Part shown: in pieces, positions 14,083 to 21,189 of the stretch
Numbering within the stretch: position 1 is the stretch's first letter
Layout of the letters: each line of letters begins with the position of its first letter
NCBI GenBank assembly: GCA_031398695.1
Contig: JANNNU010000122.1
Span: forward strand, 1-24,380
Direction of reading: 5' to 3'
DNA: 24,380 nucleotides
DNA from: JAIYDJ01 sp031398695
GTDB lineage: Bacteria > Pseudomonadota > Alphaproteobacteria > Rhodobacterales > Rhodobacteraceae
Made by a program: the position numbers and the translations under genes
Notes under the pieces: model-generated
What the model was told of the DNA's origin: nothing
Seen by the model: the letters and a program-made list of their open reading frames with translations, nothing else
The model's database searches: none

Positions 14083-15369
14083 TCAGTTTACGAGCCGCAA
14101 GTGTTGCCGTGGTGCCGCTTTGCCCGCCGTCAGCGCGTCATAGGGATCTTCGGCTTGCAACATCATGTCGACGACCTGCCGCAGCAGTTCGCGCCGCCCG
14201 CGCGCAGAATAGAAGCCGCCCGCGATCTGGCTGGTTTCAAGCAGATAGTGGCGGTAGTCGCGGTAGGCCCGGCTGTCGGGGCGGGTCGGCAGCGCAAAGA
14301 AATCGGGCAGGCTTTGCGTCGAGACGAACTCGGGTTTGGCATAGACCGCCGCTCCGAAGGTCTTCAGCGGCAAACCCCGCCACAGCGCCTGCTGGGCCGC
14401 GGTGGAATTGACGGTGATCGCGCTGCGGGCGTCGTTCATCAGGGCGGCGAGTTTGCCGCCGCGCACGAAATGGACCCGTCCCCTGACCCCGTGCAGTGCC
14501 GCAAGCCGGCGCAGCTCGCGGGCGATCGCCGTGCGGCCATCCTCCAGCGGATGCGCCTTGAACACGATGTGATGATGCGGCGCCGCGCCGCGCGCGAACC
14601 CTTCGACGACCAGCGCCAGAAATTCGGTCATCGTCTTGAACGGCGAGTGCATGCGAAAGCTGGCGTCATGCTCCAGTTGCAGCAGGACAAGATGATACGG
14701 AAAGCCGCCCAGCTTGATGCGCAAGGTGGCCAGCACCCGTTCCCAACGGTGAAACGGCAGCAGGATCAAGCGTTTGATGTAAAGCAGAAATTCCTGCGCG
14801 ACGGTAATGCTGCGGTGCGGGCGGAACAGGCGGAAATCCCAAAACCCGCTCAGCACGAACCAGTGATAGAGCGCACCCCAGAAGATGTGCTGGCGCATGT
14901 CGCCCCAGCGGGCCGGGGCATCTGGCAGGTCGATGTCGAGCTGCGCCAGCGCCGCCTGCATCTGCGGCACCGTCATCTGCATCAGCCGCGAGTGGCCGTT
15001 CACGCCACCCCGTTCATAGGTCACCCAATAGGGACGCAAATACCCCTCTTCGAACACATGCACGGTCAGCCCCGCCGCCCGTGCCGCGACTATGGCCTGT
15101 ACGTGGACGGGCCGGGTGTCGCCGTAAAGGACAAGATCGGTGATCCCGCGTTCCGCCAGCAGCGTCGCCACGGTGTCGGGCCAGTCTTCGGGACGCCCGC
15201 GATAGGCGATGAAGGTCTTCGCCGGCCAGAACGCCCGGTCGCCGCGGTTGAAGCCGACGCGCCAGACCTGTGCCCCCGCCGTGGTCAACATCTGCCCGAG
15301 CCGGTGAAAGAACGGCCCATGCGGCCCTTGCAGGAACAGGAAACGCCGATTTTTACCCGAAACAGCCAT
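14083..15369 (-). CDS. kpsS: Capsular polysaccharide beta-Kdo transferase KpsS
   Basis: A 428-residue KpsS-type protein. KpsS adds the first beta-Kdo to phosphatidylglycerol and KpsC extends the chain. Marks: Phe-Leu-Phe-Leu-Gln-Gly-Pro-His-Gly-Pro-Phe-Phe (10-21), Val-Leu-Tyr-Gly-Asp-Thr-Arg-Pro-Val-His, Val-Phe-Glu-Glu-Gly-Tyr-Leu-Arg-Pro-Tyr-Trp-Val-Thr, Val-Phe-Lys-Ala-His-Pro-Leu-Glu-Asp-Gly, and Thr-Val-Asn-Ser-Thr-Ala-Ala-Gln-Gln-Ala-Leu. Length is normal. ATG at 15369 gives the family start. It heads the minus-strand capsule run, 89 bases before the export gene, and is divergent from ribE across 171 bases that must hold both promoters. Confidence 0.92.
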   Translation of the reverse strand: MAVSGKNRRFLFLQGPHGPFFHRLGQMLTTAGAQVWRVGFNRGDRAFWPAKTFIAYRGRPEDWPDTVATLLAERGITDLVLYGDTRPVHVQAIVAARAAGLTVHVFEEGYLRPYWVTYERGGVNGHSRLMQMTVPQMQAALAQLDIDLPDAPARWGDMRQHIFWGALYHWFVLSGFWDFRLFRPHRSITVAQEFLLYIKRLILLPFHRWERVLATLRIKLGGFPYHLVLLQLEHDASFRMHSPFKTMTEFLALVVEGFARGAAPHHHIVFKAHPLEDGRTAIARELRRLAALHGVRGRVHFVRGGKLAALMNDARSAITVNSTAAQQALWRGLPLKTFGAAVYAKPEFVSTQSLPDFFALPTRPDSRAYRDYRHYLLETSQIAGGFYSARGRRELLRQVVDMMLQAEDPYDALTAGKAAPRQHLRLVN

Positions 15370-15540
15370 TCTGCCCTCTTATCCCGCGCTTCGTGATAGC
15401 CCGTTGGGCGACAGGATGCAGTGAAATTCCTTACGCTTCGCGTTCATTGAAAGACAAGCTCGGCAAATTTGAGGCAATTGGCCGACCTTGCTCCTGCGGG
15501 GCGGCGGCGCTAGCGTGCGGCAACACACAGGGGATTTGCG

Positions 15541-16137
15541 ATGTTCACCGGGATCGTCACCGACATGGGGGAAGTGCTGGCGCTGAATCAGCAGGGCGAT
15601 CTGCGCGCCCGCATCGGCACGCAGTACGACACGACCCGCATCGACATCGGCGCATCGATCGCCTGCGAAGGCGTGTGTCTGACGGTAGTGGCGCTAGGCA
15701 CCGCGCCACGCCACTGGTTCGAGGTGCAGATCAGCGCTGAAACCGTCAGCAAGACCAACATCCAGGGCTGGACAGTCGGAAGCCGGATCAATCTGGAACG
15801 GGCGCTGAAGGTCGGCGACGAGCTGGGCGGGCATATCGTGTCGGGCCATGTCGATGGCGTGGCGCGGGTCACCGGCACGCGGGAAGACGGCGACAGCCTG
15901 CGCGTGACGCTGCGCGCGTCGGACGATCTGGCGAAGTTCATCGCGCCCAAGGGGTCGATCGCGCTGAACGGCACCTCGCTGACGGTGAACGAGGTCGATG
16001 GCGCGACGTTCGGCATCAATTTCATACCGCACACCCGCAAGGTGACGACCTGGGGCACGGTGGCGGTGGGCGACGCAGTCAACCTGGAGGTCGACACGAT
16101 GGCGCGCTATGTGGCGCGGCTGCGGGAATGGGGCTGA
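15541..16137 (+). CDS. ribE: Riboflavin synthase, alpha subunit
   Basis: A 198-residue riboflavin synthase that turns two molecules of 6,7-dimethyl-8-ribityllumazine into riboflavin and the pyrimidine precursor. It starts with the hallmark Met-Phe-Thr-Gly-Ile-Val and has the two internal half-barrels, each with a Leu-Thr-Val stretch: Cys-Glu-Gly-Val-Cys-Leu-Thr-Val-Val near residue 43 and Leu-Asn-Gly-Thr-Ser-Leu-Thr-Val-Asn-Glu-Val near 142. Gly-His-Ile-Val-Ser-Gly-His-Val-Asp-Gly lies between them. It is the first gene of the riboflavin run. No FMN riboswitch fold is visible in the 171-base leader. It overlaps the next gene by 10 bases. Confidence 0.95.
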   Translation: MFTGIVTDMGEVLALNQQGDLRARIGTQYDTTRIDIGASIACEGVCLTVVALGTAPRHWFEVQISAETVSKTNIQGWTVGSRINLERALKVGDELGGHIVSGHVDGVARVTGTREDGDSLRVTLRASDDLAKFIAPKGSIALNGTSLTVNEVDGATFGINFIPHTRKVTTWGTVAVGDAVNLEVDTMARYVARLREWG

Positions 16138-16694
16138 CCGTGGCCGTGATCGGGCACAACTGCGGGCCGACGATGGAGGCCGGGTTCAGTTGGCGCAAGC
16201 ACGCCTGGACGGCCGCCCGCACGCGCCTGTTGCCAACGCTTCCGATCGAGGTGGTGCGTCTGCGGGTCAAGCGTGCCGCCGAACTCGGGCTGGACTACAA
16301 GACCTACGCCGGGGTGCGCGCGGCGACCGGACATGACGTGGTCGCGTTTCTCTTTTCGTCGAATGCCCTGCGGGTGACGGCGCTGCGGCCCGGCATGGAC
16401 GCCGGACGGCGCGCCAAACTGGCGAGCATGACGGCGTGCCAACGCATCGCGCTGGTGGTGGCGCCATTGCAGGCGCCTGCGCTGCTGCAGGCCAACAGCG
16501 AACTCGATCAGGCCCATGCGGCGCCGCACGCCTTGGCGCGGCATCGCGACATCGCGGCGGCGCTGCGGGCCGCGACCGAAAAGCTGCCGTCGGACCGGGT
16601 CATCCTGGTCGGAGACATGGCCCTGGAGCGGGACTGGTGCGCGGCGGGACGGCTGGCCGCCTATCTTCCGGCAGAGCGGTTCTTTCCGGTCTGA
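16128..16694 (+). CDS. Conserved hypothetical protein of the riboflavin operon
   Basis: A 188-residue soluble protein, basic in its first third (Trp-Arg-Lys-His-Ala-Trp-Thr-Ala-Ala-Arg), with Tyr-Lys-Thr-Tyr-Ala-Gly-Val-Arg-Ala-Ala-Thr-Gly-His-Asp near residues 58-70 and a Phe-Leu-Phe-Ser-Ser-Asn-Ala-Leu-Arg motif near 75-83. No signal peptide or membrane segment is seen. I recall similar proteins at this place in other Rhodobacteraceae, but not a function. Its ATG lies inside the last codons of ribE, so translation is probably coupled. Its position between riboflavin synthase and ribB suggests a flavin-linked or regulatory role, which is only an inference. Confidence 0.8.
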   Translation: MGLTVAVIGHNCGPTMEAGFSWRKHAWTAARTRLLPTLPIEVVRLRVKRAAELGLDYKTYAGVRAATGHDVVAFLFSSNALRVTALRPGMDAGRRAKLASMTACQRIALVVAPLQAPALLQANSELDQAHAAPHALARHRDIAAALRAATEKLPSDRVILVGDMALERDWCAAGRLAAYLPAERFFPV

Positions 16695-16781
16695 CCCTGC
16701 GCGCACAGTCCCTCTGCATGGCTGCCTCTGGCCTTTGCGCGGCCTTCGCGGTAAGGGCTGCGAAACGATCCGGGGTGCGCG

Positions 16782-17882
16782 ATGACCGAGATGAAGACCG
16801 ATTACAGCGACGCCATCTCAAGCGTCGAAGAGATCATCGAGGATGCCCGCAACGGCCGGATGTTCATTCTGGTCGATCACGAGGACCGCGAGAACGAGGG
16901 CGATCTGGTGATCCCGGCCGAAAAGGCGACGCCCGAGGCGGTGAACTTCATGGCGACGCATGGCCGCGGGTTGATCTGCCTGACCCTGACCGGCGAGCGG
17001 ATCGACCAACTGGGCCTGCCACTGATGGCGTCCAAGAACTCCAGCCGGCACGAGACGGCCTTTACCGTGTCGATAGAGGCGCGCGAAGGCGTGTCCACCG
17101 GCATTTCGGCCGCCGACCGCGCGCTGACCGTACAGGTGGCGATCGACCCGACCAAGACCGGGGCCGACCTTGCGACGCCGGGCCATGTGTTTCCGCTGCG
17201 CGCCCGCGACGGGGGCGTGCTGGTGCGGGCCGGACATACCGAGGCTGCGACCGACATCAGCCGGTTGGCCGGGCTGAACCCCAGCGGCGTGATCTGCGAA
17301 ATCATGAACGACGACGGCACGATGGCGCGGCTGCCGGACCTCGTGTCGTTCGCGCAAAAGCACAACCTGAAGATCGGCACGATTTCCGACCTGATCGCCT
17401 ACCGCCGCCGTCACGACAACCTCGTGCGCGAACGGTCGGTCAAACGGGTGCATTCGGTGCATGGCGGCGAGTGGCTGATGCGCATCTTTGCCGACGAAAC
17501 TCACGGGGCCGAACATATCATCCTGACCAAGGGCGATCTGTCGGGCCACGACCCGGTGCTGGTGCGGATGCATTCGCTGAACCCGCTGGAAGATGTGCTT
17601 GGCATCGGCGACGGACATGTCGGCGATCTGCAGGGGGCGATGCGGGTCATCGCGGATGCCGGGCGCGGCGTCGTCGTTCTGCTGCGCGACACGACGATGA
17701 AACTGGTCCAGGAAGGCGAGGTTTCGCCCCAGACACTGCGGCAGTATGGCCTTGGCGCGCAGATCCTGTCGGCGCTCGGGCTGACGCAGATCACGCTGGT
17801 CACCAATTCGAAAGCCCCCAAGGTGGTGGGACTTGACGCGTACGGGCTGTCCATCGCGGGCACCCATCCGATTGCGGAGTAG
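16782..17882 (+). CDS. ribB: 3,4-dihydroxy-2-butanone 4-phosphate synthase with degenerate GTP cyclohydrolase II domain
   Basis: A 366-residue two-domain protein. Residues 1-210 form the DHBP synthase, which makes the four-carbon precursor from ribulose 5-phosphate; it keeps the acidic loop Asp-His-Glu-Asp-Arg-Glu-Asn-Glu-Gly-Asp (32-41), Gly-Arg-Gly-Leu-Ile-Cys (61-66) and Thr-Pro-Gly-His-Val-Phe-Pro-Leu (132-139). Residues 215-366 are built like GTP cyclohydrolase II, but the zinc-binding region, normally with three Cys in a Glu-Cys...Arg-Cys-Asp-Cys-Gly pattern, reads His-Ser-Leu-Asn-Pro-Leu-Glu-Asp-Val-Leu-Gly-Ile-Gly-Asp (264-277) with no Cys. That half should not open GTP. A separate ribA is therefore expected elsewhere in the genome. 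ribH follows after three bases. Confidence 0.93.
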   Translation: MTEMKTDYSDAISSVEEIIEDARNGRMFILVDHEDRENEGDLVIPAEKATPEAVNFMATHGRGLICLTLTGERIDQLGLPLMASKNSSRHETAFTVSIEAREGVSTGISAADRALTVQVAIDPTKTGADLATPGHVFPLRARDGGVLVRAGHTEAATDISRLAGLNPSGVICEIMNDDGTMARLPDLVSFAQKHNLKIGTISDLIAYRRRHDNLVRERSVKRVHSVHGGEWLMRIFADETHGAEHIILTKGDLSGHDPVLVRMHSLNPLEDVLGIGDGHVGDLQGAMRVIADAGRGVVVLLRDTTMKLVQEGEVSPQTLRQYGLGAQILSALGLTQITLVTNSKAPKVVGLDAYGLSIAGTHPIAE

Positions 17883-17885
17883 ATC

Positions 17886-18386
17886 ATGGCCGGACATGAA
17901 ACCCACTACATCCTGCCGCTGCCGACTTTCGACAAGCCGGTGAAGGTGCTGATCGTGGTTGCGCCGTATTACCGCGACATCGCCGACGATCTGGTGGCGG
18001 GCGCCCGGGCGGTGGCTGCGGCCTGCGGGGCGGAGGTCGACCTGATCGAGGTGCCGGGCGCGCTGGAGGTGCCGACGGCGATTGCGATTGCCGAGCGGAT
18101 GGCAAAGTTTGACGGCTACGTCGCCTTGGGCTGCGTGATCCGGGGCGAGACGACCCACTACGACACGGTGTGCAATGACAGCAGCCGGTCCTTGTCGCTT
18201 TTGGGGTTGCAGGGTGCCTGCATCGGCAACGGCATCCTGACGGTGGAAAACCGCGACCAGGCGGTGGTGCGCGCCGACCCGGCCGGGCAGAACAAGGGCG
18301 GCGGGGCAGCGGCTGCGGCCTTGCATCTGGTGGCGTTGTCGCGCAAGTGGGCGAGCCAGACCAAGGGGATCGGCTTTCGTCCATGA
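17886..18386 (+). CDS. ribH: 6,7-dimethyl-8-ribityllumazine synthase
   Basis: A 166-residue lumazine synthase, which condenses the RibB product with the ribitylamino-pyrimidine. It has Ala-Pro-Tyr-Tyr-Arg-Asp-Ile near residue 22-28, Val-Pro-Gly-Ala-Leu-Glu-Val-Pro (about 56-63), and Leu-Gly-Cys-Val-Ile-Arg-Gly-Glu-Thr-Thr-His-Tyr-Asp with the catalytic-loop His (about 80-92). Gly-Ile-Leu-Thr-Val-Glu-Asn and Gln-Asn-Lys-Gly-Gly-Gly-Ala-Ala follow. Length is normal for the icosahedral enzyme. The ATG comes three bases after the ribB stop and the TGA overlaps nusB as ATGA, so both junctions suggest coupled translation. Confidence 0.95.
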   Translation: MAGHETHYILPLPTFDKPVKVLIVVAPYYRDIADDLVAGARAVAAACGAEVDLIEVPGALEVPTAIAIAERMAKFDGYVALGCVIRGETTHYDTVCNDSSRSLSLLGLQGACIGNGILTVENRDQAVVRADPAGQNKGGGAAAAALHLVALSRKWASQTKGIGFRP

Positions 18387-18853
18387 CCACCACGCCCAAA
18401 CCTGACAAACGCCAGATGAAGGCCGCCGCGCGGCTTTACGCTGTGCAGGCGCTGTTCCAGATGGAGGCGTCGGGCCAGACCGTCGAGGCGGTGACGCGCG
18501 AATTCGAGACGCACCGCTTTGGCGCGGTCTACGACGACGACGAAATGGCCGAGGGCGATGTGGACCATTTTCGCGCCTTGGTCGGTCATGCTGTCAACAT
18601 GCAGGCCAAGATCGACCAGATGACCGACCGCGCGCTAGTGGCGAAGTGGCCGATCGACCGGATCGACCCGGTGCTGCGTGCGCTGTTCCGCGCGGCGGGC
18701 GCCGAGATGGCCGAAATGCCAACCCCGCCGAAAGTGGTCATCACCGAATTTGTCGATGTCGCCAAGGCCTTCTTTCCCGACGGCAAAGAGCCCAAGTTCG
18801 TCAATGCCGTGCTGGACCATATGGCCCACGAGGCGCGCCCCGACGCGTTCTGA
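18383..18853 (+). CDS. nusB: Transcription antitermination factor NusB
   Basis: A 156-residue all-helical NusB, which with NusE (S10) binds boxA RNA in rRNA antitermination complexes. Marks are Arg-Leu-Tyr-Ala-Val-Gln-Ala-Leu-Phe-Gln-Met-Glu (about 16-27), Trp-Pro-Ile-Asp-Arg-Ile-Asp-Pro-Val-Leu-Arg-Ala-Leu-Phe-Arg-Ala-Ala, and Ile-Thr-Glu-Phe-Val-Asp-Val-Ala-Lys-Ala-Phe-Phe, ending Lys-Phe-Val-Asn-Ala-Val-Leu-Asp. The start is the ATG overlapping the ribH stop. The ribH-nusB pairing is widespread in bacteria. It is the last gene of the riboflavin run. Confidence 0.94.
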   Translation: MTTTPKPDKRQMKAAARLYAVQALFQMEASGQTVEAVTREFETHRFGAVYDDDEMAEGDVDHFRALVGHAVNMQAKIDQMTDRALVAKWPIDRIDPVLRALFRAAGAEMAEMPTPPKVVITEFVDVAKAFFPDGKEPKFVNAVLDHMAHEARPDAF

Positions 18854-19257
18854 CGCGAGTCGGCACGGGGCGGCGCGCGCTGTCGGCAACGCTCCTGGTG
18901 ATCTTTCCGCTGCGCGGGTTCTGATCTCGGCATCTTCAGCAAACGGTCTGTTTTCAGCCGAAGGCGAGACCGCGCGGCGCGTACGGCTGCGCGCAAAGGT
19001 GGCAAACCGCCTGGTTGCCCCATCTTATCAAGGCGTTGCGGCCAAATCACACTCGCAAGTGACGTAGCGGAGCTTTCCCAATTGTTTCACGCCTCGGCAT
19101 CTGTCCGCCACCGCGCGTGTCGTTTTTTGGCGGCTTCAAGCCGGTTTTCCACGCCGTTCACCCCGCATCTTGTCGCCCTTGCAGACACCCCCACCTGACC
19201 GACACCGCCGCCAGATGTGCGGCTGCGGATGTGTGTGAAGTTGTGAAAGGATAGAAG
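18854..19257. other. Intergenic stretch before the DUF481 gene
   Basis: 404 bases without a supported gene. Open frames on the minus strand have no start signal or recognisable content. There is no clear terminator with a T-run after nusB. A small dyad, TCAC (19047-19050) and GTGA (19059-19062), lies in a more AT-rich part, and the last 60 bases form the leader of the outer-membrane protein gene with AAGGAT before its ATG. Promoters are expected here but I cannot place them. Confidence 0.5.
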
Positions 19258-20091
19258 ATGACCAAGAGCTTGAAGTTCGCCCGTGTGACAGCTGTGGCGC
19301 TGGTAATGGCGGGTGCTCCGCTTTGGGCGCAGGCCACGCTGACCGGTACCGAGGCGATCGACGACCGGATCGACGACATCAACGAGGCTGTGGCCGATGA
19401 TCTGGCCCGGTCCGAGGATGCGAGCCGCTTTGGCAACCCCGAGTTCCGCCCCGGCCTGTCGGGTTCGGCGTCGCTGGGGTATTCCGGCAAGACCGGCAAC
19501 AACGAGTCGCAAGAGTTTTCGGCCGGCGCGCGTCTGCGCTATGCGCAGGGACAGCTGGTGCAAACCATCTCGGTCGCGCTCGACTTTGCCGAGGATGCCG
19601 GCACCCGCAACAAGGAAGACGTGTTCGGTGTCTATGACGCCAACTACTACTTCGACGACAACTTTTATGCCTTCGCCCTGGGCCGGATCGAGTCCGACGC
19701 CTTGGCCGACACGTCAGAGGAGGTTCGTCGCGACGGCTTCGTCGGCGTCGGCCCCGGTTACCGCATCGTCAACACCGATGCGATGACCTGGCGCGTGCAG
19801 GCCGGCGTCGGCGTCAGCTATCTTGAAGATGGCGTGGACAACAGCGACACGGAAACTGGCTACCTCGCCGGATCGCGGTTCTATTACCGGTTCAACGACA
19901 CCATCTTCATGACCAACGACACCGACGTGCTGAGCTCGGACACCGCGCTGCGCGTCAACAACGACCTGGGCGTCAATTTCAAGATGACCGATGCCTTTTC
20001 GACCCGGGTCAGCTATCTGACCGAATACAACGACAACCGCGAAATCCGCACCGACAACAAGCTGGGCGTTTCGCTGGTCTACGGGTTCTGA
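19258..20091 (+). CDS. DUF481 (YdiY-like) outer-membrane beta-barrel protein
   Basis: A 277-residue secreted barrel protein. A Sec signal peptide covers about residues 1-26 (Lys-Ser-Leu-Lys, hydrophobic core, Ala-Gln-Ala). The body alternates short hydrophobic and polar residues with many Tyr/Phe/Asp turns: Ser-Ala-Ser-Leu-Gly-Tyr-Ser-Gly-Lys-Thr-Gly-Asn, Tyr-Tyr-Phe-Asp-Asp-Asn-Phe-Tyr-Ala-Phe, and Gly-Val-Gly-Pro-Gly-Tyr-Arg. It ends in Val-Tyr-Gly-Phe; a terminal Phe is the usual barrel-assembly signal. This is the DUF481 pattern, which includes 'salt-induced outer membrane proteins' of unknown exact role. AAGGAT lies about six bases before the ATG. It is monocistronic, with a strong terminator after it. 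Confidence 0.88.
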   Translation: MTKSLKFARVTAVALVMAGAPLWAQATLTGTEAIDDRIDDINEAVADDLARSEDASRFGNPEFRPGLSGSASLGYSGKTGNNESQEFSAGARLRYAQGQLVQTISVALDFAEDAGTRNKEDVFGVYDANYYFDDNFYAFALGRIESDALADTSEEVRRDGFVGVGPGYRIVNTDAMTWRVQAGVGVSYLEDGVDNSDTETGYLAGSRFYYRFNDTIFMTNDTDVLSSDTALRVNNDLGVNFKMTDAFSTRVSYLTEYNDNREIRTDNKLGVSLVYGF

Positions 20092-20104
20092 TCCGACGGC
20101 ACCG

Positions 20105-20130
20105 GGGGGCGGGGAAACCTGCCCCCTTTT
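20105..20130 (+). terminator. Intrinsic terminator after the DUF481 gene
   Basis: GGGGGC-G-GG (20105-20113) pairs with CC-T-GCCCCC (20118-20126), nine pairs with one G-U wobble, closed by a GAAA tetraloop (20114-20117). TTTT follows directly at 20127-20130. It begins 14 bases after the DUF481 stop codon. A GNRA loop, GC stem and U-tract make this the best terminator in the window. Confidence 0.85.
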
Positions 20131-20356
20131 GCGGTGTCGGCGCAGGGTGGCGGGAACCGCAGCAGCCGTGGAGACGTGAATTTCCCGAGAGCCTGAGTGT
20201 TCAGGTGGTCGCCAGGTAGCAAGACCAGGATCTTGCCAGAGCCAGCTCCCTCGGAGATGCTTATCGGCCACTGGAAAAGGGTCTCGCACAAACCGAGCAG
20301 AACCCGCCACCAACAAAGATAGGCGCACCGACGGGACGTTGCAAGGCTTGCCAGAT

Positions 20357-20371
20357 GTTCACCTTTTGTGC
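20357..20371 (+). promoter_or_regulatory. Candidate LexA box upstream of mmcB
   Basis: GTTC (20357-20360), seven bases, then GTGC (20368-20371). The alphaproteobacterial LexA site is GTTC-N7-GTTC, so this has one mismatch with the correct spacing. It overlaps CATAAAT (20371-20377), a plausible -10 region, and ends 12 bases before the proposed mmcB start. mmcB is a known SOS gene in Caulobacter, which supports the call. Confidence 0.5.
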
Positions 20372-20383
20372 ATAAATCAAGCC

Positions 20384-20869
20384 ATGATACCACAACCCCC
20401 CTTGCCCGCGCCGTCCTTGCCATCTTTGCCCGGCCAGCGTCTGGCGCGCGGGGTGGCGCGGGCGTTGTGGAGCCTCGATTTCGTGACGGTCGAAGAACTG
20501 GTGCCCACCCCCGGTCTGCGCGTCGACCTGCTCGCGCTGGGTCCGAAGGGCGAGGTCTGGGTGATCGAGTGCAAGTCAGGCCGTGCGGACTATCTGACCG
20601 ACCGCAAGTGGCAGGGGTATCTGCCGTGGTGCGACCGGTTCTTCTGGGCGGTCGATGCCGATTTTCCGACGGATCTTCTGCCGGCCGACACCGGGTTGAT
20701 CCTTGCCGACGCCTATGATGCCGAGATCATCCGCATGGGCCCGGACACGCCACTGCCCGCAGCGCGTCGCAAGGTCGTGGTCCAGAAATTCGCACGTCAC
20801 GCGGCGTTGCGTCTGCACGCCTACCGCGATCCGGGCGTGGCGGCGCGGGTCAACGCCGCTTTGGCCTGA
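20384..20869 (+). CDS. mmcB: MmcB family DNA repair protein
   Basis: A 161-residue protein of the MmcB family, predicted nucleases linked to mitomycin C resistance in Caulobacter. After a Pro-rich start it has a PD-(D/E)XK-like core: Gly-Leu-Arg-Val-Asp-Leu-Leu (Asp48) and Val-Trp-Val-Ile-Glu-Cys-Lys-Ser-Gly (Glu62, Lys64). The family stretch Asp-Tyr-Leu-Thr-Asp-Arg-Lys-Trp-Gln-Gly-Tyr-Leu-Pro-Trp-Cys-Asp (69-84) follows. ATG at 20384 is chosen because it lies just after the promoter-like and LexA-like sequence; a frame to 20339 would run through them. No clear Shine-Dalgarno is present, so the message may be leaderless or nearly so. Its 3' end overlaps the convergent DUF6324-type gene by 20 bases. 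Confidence 0.88.
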   Translation: MIPQPPLPAPSLPSLPGQRLARGVARALWSLDFVTVEELVPTPGLRVDLLALGPKGEVWVIECKSGRADYLTDRKWQGYLPWCDRFFWAVDADFPTDLLPADTGLILADAYDAEIIRMGPDTPLPAARRKVVVQKFARHAALRLHAYRDPGVAARVNAALA

Positions 20870-21083
20870 CCGGGCCGCCCTTGGCGCCGCCCTTTGCCCC
20901 CAGCGCCCGGGCGGCTTCAGCGGCGGCGCGCAGCTCTTCGGCGATCTCGTCGGCTTCTTCGGGATCGAAATCCAGCGGCAGTTCGATGCCGCCCTCCGCC
21001 TCGATGTAGATCCGCACCATGCCAAGGTCGGTCGGCCCGATCTGGATGTTGGCGGCGATGTCGCTTTGCTTGTCGATGCCCAT
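20850..21083 (-). CDS. Small conserved protein, DUF6324-type
   Basis: A 77-residue acidic protein with a short basic Gly/Lys tail. The core Asp-Ile-Ala-Ala-Asn-Ile-Gln-Ile-Gly-Pro-Thr-Asp-Leu-Gly-Met-Val-Arg-Ile-Tyr-Ile-Glu-Ala (8-29), then Glu-Leu-Pro-Leu-Asp-Phe-Asp-Pro-Glu-Glu-Ala-Asp-Glu-Ile-Ala-Glu-Glu-Leu (34-51), matches a small protein conserved in Rhodobacteraceae, which I believe is DUF6324. No function is known. It is convergent with mmcB and overlaps its last 20 bases tail to tail. The ATG at 21083 gives the usual Met-Gly-Ile-Asp-Lys start. Confidence 0.82.
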   Translation of the reverse strand: MGIDKQSDIAANIQIGPTDLGMVRIYIEAEGGIELPLDFDPEEADEIAEELRAAAEAARALGAKGGAKGGPVRPKRR

Positions 21084-21189
21084 GGCGCGCTCCGTTTCTT
21101 GGCAGGCGGCAGATTGGTGGCGGGCCTAACGCCGATTGGCGGCTGTGGCAAGACTTGACGAAACGCGCCGACCGTGGCGAGGTTGCGCG

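Noticed and set aside
15370..15540. FMN riboswitch before ribE
   Set aside because: None of the conserved RFN-element blocks is recognisable in the 171 bases.
18854..19257. Minus-strand genes before the DUF481 gene
   Set aside because: The open frames overlap the leader of the outer-membrane protein, lack ribosome binding sites and show no family features.
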